From Pseudonocardiales bacterium (GTDB lineage Bacteria > Actinomycetota > Actinomycetes > Mycobacteriales > Jatrophihabitantaceae), in assembly GCA_030840445.1 (NCBI GenBank), contig JAVEEN010000167.1, positions 1 to 45,561 of the forward strand: a DNA stretch of 45,561 bases, given 5' to 3'. Of the stretch, positions 16,199 to 25,097 are shown piece after piece; the first letter of the stretch is position 1; every line of letters begins with the position of its first letter. A model generated the notes under the pieces. The model ran no database searches. It saw only the letters and a program-made list of their open reading frames with translations, and was not told the origin of the DNA. The translations under genes and the position numbers were made by a program.

Positions 16199-19100
16199 CT
16201 ACGGGATAGCGTCCAAGATGAAGGTCTGACCGTCGCCACCGTCGCCGGCCTGGCCGGCTACCAGCGTGATGTTGGTCGGATCCGTGGTGCCGTTGTAGGT
16301 GATCGCGGTGGGTGTCGGGTCGGCGGTGGTGGCCGCTGGTGTGGAGGTGACCACCGTGGTGATCTGGTACAGCCCTGGAGCCAGCCCGGTGAAGGTGAAA
16401 AAACCGGTCGCGTTCGCGTTGACCGCCGCGGCATAAGCGACCGGAACGGTCTGATTCTGTAGCGGGACAAGGGTGATCGTGGCGGTATCTGTCGCGCCGC
16501 CCAGCCCGAAATTGTGACCATTGCGGGTGATGTGTACAACCAGCGGCAGCGGCCCGACCTCGGTAAGCGTGAGGGGCGCGGAAACGGTCGCGCCTGCTTT
16601 GATGGTCGGGGCCGTTGTGGTCACCGCCGACCAGCCGGGGCCTGCGGTGGCCAACGGGGTGGCCGTGACGTTGTACGAACCCGCTGGCAGGTAGATCGCG
16701 GCCGGGCTGGCCTGGTTGGTCAGGAAGCTTGCCGCGGTGAAGATATCCGTGCTGGCGCCTGCCTTTCGTACCGTCAGCCGCACCTGGGCCAGCGCGAGGT
16801 CAGGGGCCATGGCCGTGGTGGCCACCGAGAGGTCCAGCTCACCCTCGTTCAGCGTGAACGCATCGGTCACCGGTCCGGGCGTGCTGGCCGACAGCACCAG
16901 GGTGCTCTGGCCGCCGGTGAGCACTCCGCTGTGACCGGTGCCGCTCAGGTCGATGGCAACGGTGTAGCTGCCGAACGGAACCTTGGAGAAGACAACCGAG
17001 TAACCGCCCGGTACGCCCGTCGTCGGAGCCAGGGTGACAGACAGGATGTCACGGGTGGTTCCGGCAGGCAGCGGCGTAATCGGGGTGAGGGTGACCGGCG
17101 CCGCGAGCGCATTGCCGACGGACGAACTCACGCTGACCGTGACGTCATGGCTGACCACCGGCAGGGTCAGGTTGGTTTGCGGTGTTGTCTGGGAATGGGT
17201 CACCGGCACCGAGGCCTGCGCGGAGAGGTAACCGCTGATGCCTCCGGTGCGGTCGGCGCCGGCTGCGAGGACCACCCAGTTGGCACCGTCCGGCACGTTG
17301 TTGAACGCGTAGTACCCGAGCGTGGCCAGGCTGGCGCTCGAGGTGGTGGTCATCGGCTGGTTGTCGGTTCCGGTGCCGACGGTGAAGGTGTTGCCGGAGA
17401 ACGTACCGATCTGCACCCTGACACCACCGATGTTGCTGGTCACCGCCGCGTCCATGCCGAGCGCGGCCAGGGTGTAGCCGCTGACCACGCTGGCATTGAG
17501 GTCCGTGGTCACGGTCATCGACTGGTCGCCGCCGCCCACGGTCACCGTGGTGGCGAAGTAACTGGTGGGAACCGCGATACCGATGACCTTGATCCGTCCC
17601 GTGGTGGGCGACAGCGCGGTGAAGACGTAACTGCCATGGGTCGCCGATTCGACGGCGGAGGCGATGATGGCGTCGTTGGAATCGACGAGAGTCACGGTCA
17701 GACCGGTGATCGGACTGCTGGTTCGATCCTGCACCTTCACGGTGTATTTCACCGGGGTGGCGCTGATCGTGGGGTTGAACGCGGTGTCATCGGTGGTCGT
17801 TCGCACCAGCACGTATTTGTTCGCGGCCGAACTCGGGCTGTCGTACCCCAATGAGCTGACCGTGACCCGGTACCAGCCGGTGGCCAGGCCGGCCAACGTG
17901 GCGTTCCCGGCGATGCGGAAGGTGCCGTCCGGATTGGTGCTGGTCGTGTAGGTCTTGCTGTTGTCGACCTGAGCGCAGGGTGTAGTTCCGTCGCCGGTGG
18001 CGGTGATCGGATCGGCCGGGTTGGCGCCGGTCCCGCTGCACTTCACGGCAACCAGCGTCGCGCTGCCGGACGGGTTCGACGGCGACTGCACGGCGGACGG
18101 GGTGGGGATCGCGGTCACCGTACCGGCGATCACGCCGAGTCGGGTAAGGGTGGCGGTGCAACTGGTTGGCGCGCTGGCCGCGGTCACCCGGATCACCGAA
18201 CCGCTGGTGGCCGTGGTCTGCCCGCCGGGCGTGCAGCTGATCGGCTGGCCGCCGGAGCCGAAGCTGTCGAACCGGTAACCCGCGGCCTGGATCCGAACCG
18301 CGTAGGTGGTAGGGCTGGGCGACGGATTCGGCTGCAAATTCGGGAAGGTCACGCTGGTGCCTGAAGTGGATTGCGGTGACTGGGCGACACCGTTGACGCT
18401 CAGCGTGTACGTGGCGCCGGCAACGGCGCCGCCGCCGGAATCGACCGCGGCCACCTGCAATCCGGTGAGCTGGGTCAGCTTGAACGCGCTGAGATCGGGC
18501 GTACACGGCGTTGCGGCCTCACAGCGGAACGACACCGTGGTGCCGACGAACCCGGGCAGGCTGGCCGAGATCGTGTAATTTCCCGGCAGGATCCGGTTGT
18601 CGCCGGGGAAGTTGCTGTCGTGCCAGACCAGCTGGCCCTGGGCGTCCGACGTGATGTTGATCGTGCCGGATCCGGGCGGCTGACTCGTCGTAGCGATGCC
18701 GGCCGTCGACAAGTCGGTAGCGCTCGGATCCACCGATAGCGAACCGGAGAAGGTGACGGCATCCGGCGAGAGCGTGAAGGTGGTGACGCTGGTCTGGGTA
18801 ACGGCGACCGACGGCAGATTGATGGTCTGGTAACCGGACCGCGAGATCGTCGCCGCGACCTGGGTCGAGGCCAAGGTCGCCTGCGCCACCGGGCTCACGG
18901 TGGCGGTCATGGTGACGCTCTGGCACGGACGAGTGTCCGGTGCCGCCACCGGTGGCAGGGTGACCGAACCGCCCACGGCCGGCGGATTGTTGGCCAATGC
19001 GAAACATCCGTGGGTGTCGGTGGTAACGGTCACCACCGGGCCGGGGATGGGGAAGATGCCGAGCAGGTAGAAGAGCGTGCCACTGACCTGAACCGTTGCA

Positions 19101-22100
19101 TCACGGACCGGAGTTGGTGCCGCGCCGCCGATCGAGCTGACGACCTGTCCCACCACCTGGGTGAGCGGATCGGCCAACGAGAGGACGTAGCCGATCTGCT
19201 GATCGTCGGTGATAGGTGCCGCAACGCTGCCCGAGCCACTGGCCGCCGTCGCCTGCAGCGTGTACGAGCCCGGAGGCAGGTGGTCGAAGTGCACGGACCC
19301 GGTGTAGTCGGTCGTCCGGGCCGGCGCCACATCTGTGACGCCGTTCGCGCCGTTTGCGGTCAGCCGTACCGAGATGCCGGCCGGTGCCGCGATCAGCGTG
19401 CCGGTATTGCCAGTGCCGTTGCGGACCAGGACCGAGACGTCGATGCGTCCCTGGCGGTGCAGGCTGGCGTCGTATTCGACGGTTCCCCCGAGCGGAAGCA
19501 CCAGCTGAGCACTCGGCACTGATCGGTATTCATCGTCCGCCGGGGTGACGTAGACGCTGTAGCCACCGTTCTGCGCAACCGTCAAGGAGAATCTGCCGTT
19601 CACATCGGCCTGAACGCACACTACGTCGGTGGGGCTCGGCGGCACGGATGGCTGTTCGGTCGGGCACCCCGGGTTCTCGCCGGTGGCTGGTATCGAATAT
19701 GGGGTGCACGCCAGTTGGGCCGCAGTGGGTGTGGTGCCCACGGCGACCGCGAAGATACAGACTGGATTCGCCTTGACCGCAGGGCTATTTCCGAAGGCCG
19801 CGCTGCCGAGAGTGACCGCCTGGCCGACCGCCGAGCTGATCGTGCCCTTGATGATCGGAGCCGGATACATCGAGATTGCCGGGGCATTCACGGTCGCGTT
19901 GAGCGGGACCTGAATTTTCACCGACGCCTGCTGGTAGCCCGGCGCGTATGCGGTGATGGTGTGCAGGCCCGGCTGCAAGCCGGTGCTACCGGTCGGCGCC
20001 AGGTATTCGTTCGCGGGGTCGATCCCGTCGGCGAACGGCTCTCCGTCGATCGCAATCAGCAGGCAGTCCGGCTTCGCCGGCGTCACCACCGGACAGCTGA
20101 TGTGCCCGCCGGCCCGGGCATCCGTCACCTGGCCCTTGATGAACGAGGTAGCGGGCAGCACGCCGTTGGGGATGACGTTGACGGTCAGCACGTTGTTGAG
20201 ATTGCTCAGCCCCGCTACCGCCTTGACGTTCAGGTAGGAGGTGGTGAATCCGTACAGTTCGGCCGACAGGACATACGATCCCGGCGCGACACCGTTGAAG
20301 CGGAAGGCACCCGCCGCGCCGGCCAGGGTCTTGTACGTGTTCGCGCTGTTGGTCAGGACCAGTCCACCACCGGTGCCGTCACTGGCCGGGTCATTGGTCT
20401 TCAGGACGCCACCGATCGTGGCGCTCGAGGACACCAGGGTGGCTGAGGCCGGCACCGACGAGGCACCGGCCTTCAGGGTGACCACCTGGGTTGCGGACTG
20501 ATACCCCGTCGCCGACACGGTAACGGTGTACTTCCCCGGCGACGGCAGGGCAGTGAGGTTGAAGCGGCCGGCCAGGCCCGACGTGGTGATGGTGGTCGCG
20601 GTTCTGCTCAGGGTGCCGTCGGTAGCGGTAACGGTCGCTCCGCCGATGCCGCCCACCACGGCGTTGCTGTCCGGGCCCTGCACCAAGCCGACGATCGAAC
20701 CCACACCCTCCCGCAGTGTCAACGACGCGGTGGCGGTGGCACCGGCGCCGAGCGGCAGCAGCTTCGACTCGGTGCCCAGGCCGTCCTTGCTCGCGGTGAT
20801 CAGATAGGTGCTGGGGGTCGACAGACCGGTCACGGTCCAGCGGCCGATGTCCGCGCCGGTCGACGCGGTGCTGGTGGTGATCGTGTTCGTGCCGTCGGTG
20901 ATGGTCATCTGCGCGCCACCGACGGGGCCGCGGGGGCCGGTGACAGTTCCGCTCAACGAGCCCTGGCCGGGATTGAGGCTGACCACCAGCGGCTGGGTGG
21001 CGACCGTCTCGGCGGCATTGATGACGAACCGCTGTGTTTGATAGCCGGCTTTGGCAAAGGTGGCGAGGTAGTAGCCCGGTGCCGCGATACCCGGGAAGGA
21101 CCAGGCGCCGTCGGCCCCGGTCAACATCGAACGGCTGGTCGGGACGGTTCCTGGCGGGTTGACCGCCGGGTTCACTGCCGGGTTCGCCGTCGCCGTTCTG
21201 GACGTCGCCGTTCTGGACGTCGCCGTCCTGGTGGACGTGGCGGTCAGCGGCACGCTGCGGTAGAGGGCCGACTGGGGGACCAGACCGCGGACTTGCAGAG
21301 ACCGGGGGCTGATCCCGATCGGGGTCGCCCCCTCGGCCTGCTCGTCGACCAGTGACGTCGGCCGCAGCGACACGGTGACCCCGTTCGGTGCGGCACCGGT
21401 GATCGATCCGTTGAGGCGGACGTTCTTCGCCGCCCCGGCCGCACCCGCCGCACCGCCGGCACCGGCCGCACCCGCCGCACCGCCGGAGCCGGCGGACCCT
21501 GCGCCGGTGCCGCCTGCTCCCGAGCCTCCGGCTGATCCGCCCGGCGCGGACGCGGATCCGGCGGCCGACGCTGCCGGTCCGGCGGTCTGCTTGTTCTTGG
21601 TGTTCTGGGCGAGCTTCGGGATCGCTACCAGAGCCAGCACGACCCAGACCGCCACCAGCGCGGCCAGGATTCCCAGCTTGGCACCGCCCGATCCGAGGAA
21701 GGCGCGCTCGGTAACCGAACCCGTGGCGTATCGCGGCGCGCCCGAGCTGCGCGCGGTGATGCTGTACGGATGTCTCGATCGCTGACCGATCAGCCGCGGC
21801 CGGCGGACCCGGACCCGTCCGGAGACCTTGGTGTCGGAATTGGGTGCCAGCTCGATCCGGTCAGCGTTCAGGCGCACCCTGGCGCGCGGCGGGGCCTGCA
21901 CGTCGAGGGTCACCTCCGCCGGGGTGGAACTGGTGTTGCGGAGCAAGACGGTAATGCGCCGGCTGACCCGCGCCGTCACGTCGGCCGGCTGCAGGTCGAT
22001 GCTGACCTGGCCGGGACCGTCCACCACGAGCGTGAGTTCTCCCATCGCGGTCGGTGCGGTCGCACCTCCCGACACCGGGTCCAGCGCTTGCACCGCTACG

Positions 22101-22378
22101 ACAAGGGGATACCGGGCCGGCACCGTGCCGATCGACGGGGTGATCTCCAGTTCGATCGTGATGTCCATGCCGGGCATGATGGGCCGGGTGCGGACCGGCC
22201 GAGGCAGCCAGCCGGCATCGACGCCCAGCGCGGTGACGGACAGGATCCGCGGCTCCGGGGCATGGTTGGTCGCCCGCAGATGTACCGTGACCGGACTGCC
22301 GGCACCGGTCCGGGCCATCGGCAGCAGGGCAATGCCGGGCGCGGGTTCCGAGCCGAAACCGCCGAGGAGATCAGCCAT
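16199..22378 (-). CDS. 2059-aa single-pass membrane protein with Ig-like domains and many carboxypeptidase-regulatory-like repeats
   Basis: No N-terminal signal peptide. Residues ~20-120 and ~123-210 are two Ig-like beta domains. A basic/aliphatic membrane helix spans ~235-253, followed by a Gly/Ala/Ser linker to ~315. From there to the end are at least ten beta-sandwich repeats of the CarboxypepD_reg type, with starts such as GSLSGTVTGPRGPVGGAQ, GSIVGLVQGP, SFIKGQVTDA and GVIAGTVTAI and ends such as PSTYLITASKDGL or PGSYTLQATA. By analogy with its two shorter paralogues, the N-terminus should lie in the cytoplasm and the repeat stalk outside. It is the last gene of the DUF4255-led operon, overlapping the preceding gene by 8 bp. 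No hydrolase catalytic residues are seen; these repeats are usually structural or carbohydrate-contact modules. Confidence 0.9.
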   Translation of the reverse strand: MADLLGGFGSEPAPGIALLPMARTGAGSPVTVHLRATNHAPEPRILSVTALGVDAGWLPRPVRTRPIMPGMDITIELEITPSIGTVPARYPLVVAVQALDPVSGGATAPTAMGELTLVVDGPGQVSIDLQPADVTARVSRRITVLLRNTSSTPAEVTLDVQAPPRARVRLNADRIELAPNSDTKVSGRVRVRRPRLIGQRSRHPYSITARSSGAPRYATGSVTERAFLGSGGAKLGILAALVAVWVVLALVAIPKLAQNTKNKQTAGPAASAAGSASAPGGSAGGSGAGGTGAGSAGSGGAAGAAGAGGAAGAAGAAKNVRLNGSITGAAPNGVTVSLRPTSLVDEQAEGATPIGISPRSLQVRGLVPQSALYRSVPLTATSTRTATSRTATSRTATANPAVNPAVNPPGTVPTSRSMLTGADGAWSFPGIAAPGYYLATFAKAGYQTQRFVINAAETVATQPLVVSLNPGQGSLSGTVTGPRGPVGGAQMTITDGTNTITTSTASTGADIGRWTVTGLSTPSTYLITASKDGLGTESKLLPLGAGATATASLTLREGVGSIVGLVQGPDSNAVVGGIGGATVTATDGTLSRTATTITTSGLAGRFNLTALPSPGKYTVTVSATGYQSATQVVTLKAGASSVPASATLVSSSATIGGVLKTNDPASDGTGGGLVLTNSANTYKTLAGAAGAFRFNGVAPGSYVLSAELYGFTTSYLNVKAVAGLSNLNNVLTVNVIPNGVLPATSFIKGQVTDARAGGHISCPVVTPAKPDCLLIAIDGEPFADGIDPANEYLAPTGSTGLQPGLHTITAYAPGYQQASVKIQVPLNATVNAPAISMYPAPIIKGTISSAVGQAVTLGSAAFGNSPAVKANPVCIFAVAVGTTPTAAQLACTPYSIPATGENPGCPTEQPSVPPSPTDVVCVQADVNGRFSLTVAQNGGYSVYVTPADDEYRSVPSAQLVLPLGGTVEYDASLHRQGRIDVSVLVRNGTGNTGTLIAAPAGISVRLTANGANGVTDVAPARTTDYTGSVHFDHLPPGSYTLQATAASGSGSVAAPITDDQQIGYVLSLADPLTQVVGQVVSSIGGAAPTPVRDATVQVSGTLFYLLGIFPIPGPVVTVTTDTHGCFALANNPPAVGGSVTLPPVAAPDTRPCQSVTMTATVSPVAQATLASTQVAATISRSGYQTINLPSVAVTQTSVTTFTLSPDAVTFSGSLSVDPSATDLSTAGIATTSQPPGSGTINITSDAQGQLVWHDSNFPGDNRILPGNYTISASLPGFVGTTVSFRCEAATPCTPDLSAFKLTQLTGLQVAAVDSGGGAVAGATYTLSVNGVAQSPQSTSGTSVTFPNLQPNPSPSPTTYAVRIQAAGYRFDSFGSGGQPISCTPGGQTTATSGSVIRVTAASAPTSCTATLTRLGVIAGTVTAIPTPSAVQSPSNPSGSATLVAVKCSGTGANPADPITATGDGTTPCAQVDNSKTYTTSTNPDGTFRIAGNATLAGLATGWYRVTVSSLGYDSPSSAANKYVLVRTTTDDTAFNPTISATPVKYTVKVQDRTSSPITGLTVTLVDSNDAIIASAVESATHGSYVFTALSPTTGRIKVIGIAVPTSYFATTVTVGGGDQSMTVTTDLNASVVSGYTLAALGMDAAVTSNIGGVRVQIGTFSGNTFTVGTGTDNQPMTTTSSASLATLGYYAFNNVPDGANWVVLAAGADRTGGISGYLSAQASVPVTHSQTTPQTNLTLPVVSHDVTVSVSSSVGNALAAPVTLTPITPLPAGTTRDILSVTLAPTTGVPGGYSVVFSKVPFGSYTVAIDLSGTGHSGVLTGGQSTLVLSASTPGPVTDAFTLNEGELDLSVATTAMAPDLALAQVRLTVRKAGASTDIFTAASFLTNQASPAAIYLPAGSYNVTATPLATAGPGWSAVTTTAPTIKAGATVSAPLTLTEVGPLPLVVHITRNGHNFGLGGATDTATITLVPLQNQTVPVAYAAAVNANATGFFTFTGLAPGLYQITTVVTSTPAATTADPTPTAITYNGTTDPTNITLVAGQAGDGGDGQTFILDAIP

Positions 22379-25097
22379 TGGGGTCCGCCGTGATGGTCAG
22401 AGAGGGATGTTTGGCGTCCGACGGCGTTCCATACTGCTCGCTTGCCGCGAGCTGGATGGTGGCCGAGCCGGTCGGCGCCGCACCTGGTCCGGGCCGGACC
22501 TCGATGACGTAGCTCTGCGGGGCGTCGACATTGCTGAAACTGAATCCGCCGGTGCTGTTGGTGGTAGTGGTCTGGCTGGCGACGTTGGGATACTTGCTGG
22601 CGACGTACAGAGTCACCGTCCAGCCGGCTCGCGGTGTGTGGTCGGTGCCGACGACCTTGCCGCTGATGGTTGCCGCGCGGGGTAGCGGGAAGTCCTGGCG
22701 CTGGGTCTCGCCCGCCTTGACGGTGATGATTCGGGTGGTCGGGCTGGTGCCGCCGACGCTGACACTTTCGGTATACGTGCCCGGGGGAATCGCATCGAAC
22801 CGATAATCGCCGGCGGATCCTGAGGAGTTCGACACCGAGGCCGTGGTCACGGTATAGCTCGACGTTCCGGTGCTGAGCGTGACGGTGGCTTCGCCTCGTG
22901 GGCCGGTGCGGACCGCGTCACCCACCAGGCGCGGTTGGGTGACGTTGCCGTACACGATCGCTGTTGCCGACTGCATGGTCGTCCGGATGCTCTTCGCCGA
23001 GATAGTCGCACCGAGCGAGCCAGGCGTGATCGACCCGTTGGAATCGAGAGAAACCGAGACCGTCTGGGCGGCCAGGTCCGTTCGCGCGAAGGTAAACGTG
23101 TAGGTGCCGGGTAGCGCCAACCCACCCGTGGACCAGGCTCCCGGTGTGCTGCCGTTCTGCCCGGTCTCGGTGACGGTCTGGACGGTGAGCTGTCCGTTGG
23201 TGATCGTGACCGACACTCCCAACCCGGGCGTGGTGCTCGATTGTCCTGCCACGGCCGCGGATTGCACCGTGACCATGCCCGACAGCGACCCGGACGATTG
23301 ACCCAGCGTGATGACCACCCCGGTCAACTTCTGGCCCGCGGACACCGACAAGGTAAGGGTCTGTGAGGCGTAACCGGCCTTGCTCGCCACCACCGTGAAG
23401 GCGGCCGGGGTGGCGAGTCCGCGCAGGGTGAACGCGCCGACATCATCGGTGGTGAGCGACACCGTGCTGGCCGTGCTCTGTCCGGCGGTCGCGGTCAGCG
23501 TCACGCCACCCAGACCGCCGGCAGCGGAGTTGACATGCCCGGAGATCAACCCATCGCCTTTCTGCAGGCGGATCTGCACTCCGGTGCGCGTCTCGCCGGC
23601 ACCGATGTCGATACGTTGGGTCGAGGTGGCGTACCCCTTCTTGGTCACGACCAGGTCGTAGATGGTCGGCGATGGCACGCTGGTCAGGCTGAACGTGCCG
23701 TCCGCGCCGATCGGAATGCTTCGCACCACGGCCTCGCCATTGTCCGGTGGCGCCACAATTCCGGTGCTGCCGGCCTGAGCGCCGGCCGCGCCGCCGGTCC
23801 CGCTGGCGGTGGCAGCGGTGGTACCCGTGCCGGTGGCGCTCCCGATAGTGCTGCCCGTGCCGGTGGCGCTCCCGGCACCGGTGGCCGACATCAGGAACAG
23901 GGTCGCGGCCGAGACGTCGTCGCCGACCACATTGCCACTGATCGTGGCCGGTACGCCACCGAGGCGAACGTCCAGTCCGACCTGATTCTGTTGTTCCTTC
24001 AGGGTGATTGTCGTGGCGTCAGCGTCCGTCGCTGCACCCGGATACCAGAGTTCGACGAAGCCGGCGCCCCGGAAACTGAGTTTGTAGTTGCCCGCGGGGA
24101 GGTTTGCGATCGAGTAGGCGCCCTTGGCGTCGGTCGCGGTGGTGGCGACCGGAGTCGTGACATCGGTTGCCGCGAAAGCATTCACGGCCACCCCGCGAAC
24201 CGGGGTGCCGGACGTGAGCAGCCGGACGGTTCCCGAAACGCTCGAGCTGCCACTTGTCGCGACGGCATCGCGGGCGGCTGCGACCTGCAGGGCCAGGTTC
24301 CGGTCGGCGGCGGATTGTCCCACCAGCCGTGAGAGCGCGAGGGTGATCACGATGGCGAAGATGGTCACGGCCGCCAGTAGGCCGAACAATGAGATCGGTC
24401 CCCGGGACAGCACTGGACGCTGGATGAAGGTGCCGAGCGCGAGGGCCTCCTTCTCGTCCCGTGCCGGATCCTCGTCGGCGTGCTCGGGTGCGTTGAAGAA
24501 TGCATCCGGGACCGCTTCGTCGAGGTAGATCGACAACACCCGGACGGTCGGTGATCCCATCAGATGCTGCCGCGCGGTGGCCTTGAGATCGATGACCGCA
24601 TGCTCGCCGGCGGCCAGTGAGATAGTCTCCGGCTCGAAGGTGAACCGGACCTTGTTCTCGCTGTCGTCGCCGGCCAGGCGCCCGGCAACCACCGTGTTTC
24701 CGGTGTTCTCCACCAGCACACTGAAGTTACCGCGGTGTCCGCCGGTGACCGCCAACGGATCGAGCCGTACCTGCATGCCCTTGGCAGCTGGGACGGTCAG
24801 GTCGATCTCGGCTACCGTGCTGTCTTCGGGCGGAGTCAGTTCCCGGACCTGGATGGCGATCCGGCGCAGACCGGCCGAGATGCCTTTCGGGACGTTGATC
24901 TGAGCTATGACCGTGCGCGTCTCGTCCGGGAACAGTGAGATCTGTTGGCTGTCCAGCTGGACCCAGGACGGGTCGGCTCCCAGTACCCGGATGGCATAGC
25001 CACCGATCACCGTCGAGGTGTTGGCGATGGTGACCACGACTGCGAGCGGCTGACCGGGGACGGCCTCGGCCCGGCGCGGCGAGACCTCTACGCGCAT
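22371..25097 (-). CDS. 908-aa single-pass membrane protein with Ig-like domains and carboxypeptidase-regulatory-like repeats
   Basis: Residues ~1-103 and ~108-195 are Ig-like domains (VVVTIANTSTVIGGYAIRVLG; FSVLVENTGNTVVAG). An acidic stretch (EHADEDPARDEKE) precedes a membrane helix at ~235-257 flanked by QRPVLSR on the N-side, which predicts a cytoplasmic N-terminus. The external part holds roughly six CarboxypepD_reg-type repeats, the first with YSIANLPAGNYKLSFRGAGF and LWYPGA. The N-terminal domain aligns with that of the 798-aa neighbour (LFPDET versus LFPDAT, NTSTVIGG versus NTGQVIDG), showing paralogy. Its ATG shares TGATG with the stop of the 798-aa gene. Confidence 0.9.
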   Translation of the reverse strand: MRVEVSPRRAEAVPGQPLAVVVTIANTSTVIGGYAIRVLGADPSWVQLDSQQISLFPDETRTVIAQINVPKGISAGLRRIAIQVRELTPPEDSTVAEIDLTVPAAKGMQVRLDPLAVTGGHRGNFSVLVENTGNTVVAGRLAGDDSENKVRFTFEPETISLAAGEHAVIDLKATARQHLMGSPTVRVLSIYLDEAVPDAFFNAPEHADEDPARDEKEALALGTFIQRPVLSRGPISLFGLLAAVTIFAIVITLALSRLVGQSAADRNLALQVAAARDAVATSGSSSVSGTVRLLTSGTPVRGVAVNAFAATDVTTPVATTATDAKGAYSIANLPAGNYKLSFRGAGFVELWYPGAATDADATTITLKEQQNQVGLDVRLGGVPATISGNVVGDDVSAATLFLMSATGAGSATGTGSTIGSATGTGTTAATASGTGGAAGAQAGSTGIVAPPDNGEAVVRSIPIGADGTFSLTSVPSPTIYDLVVTKKGYATSTQRIDIGAGETRTGVQIRLQKGDGLISGHVNSAAGGLGGVTLTATAGQSTASTVSLTTDDVGAFTLRGLATPAAFTVVASKAGYASQTLTLSVSAGQKLTGVVITLGQSSGSLSGMVTVQSAAVAGQSSTTPGLGVSVTITNGQLTVQTVTETGQNGSTPGAWSTGGLALPGTYTFTFARTDLAAQTVSVSLDSNGSITPGSLGATISAKSIRTTMQSATAIVYGNVTQPRLVGDAVRTGPRGEATVTLSTGTSSYTVTTASVSNSSGSAGDYRFDAIPPGTYTESVSVGGTSPTTRIITVKAGETQRQDFPLPRAATISGKVVGTDHTPRAGWTVTLYVASKYPNVASQTTTTNSTGGFSFSNVDAPQSYVIEVRPGPGAAPTGSATIQLAASEQYGTPSDAKHPSLTITADPNG

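Noticed and set aside
16514-17854. 446-codon plus-strand frame opposite the 2059-aa gene
   Set aside because: Arg/Gly/His-rich without domain features, while the minus strand has continuous carboxypeptidase-regulatory-like repeats.
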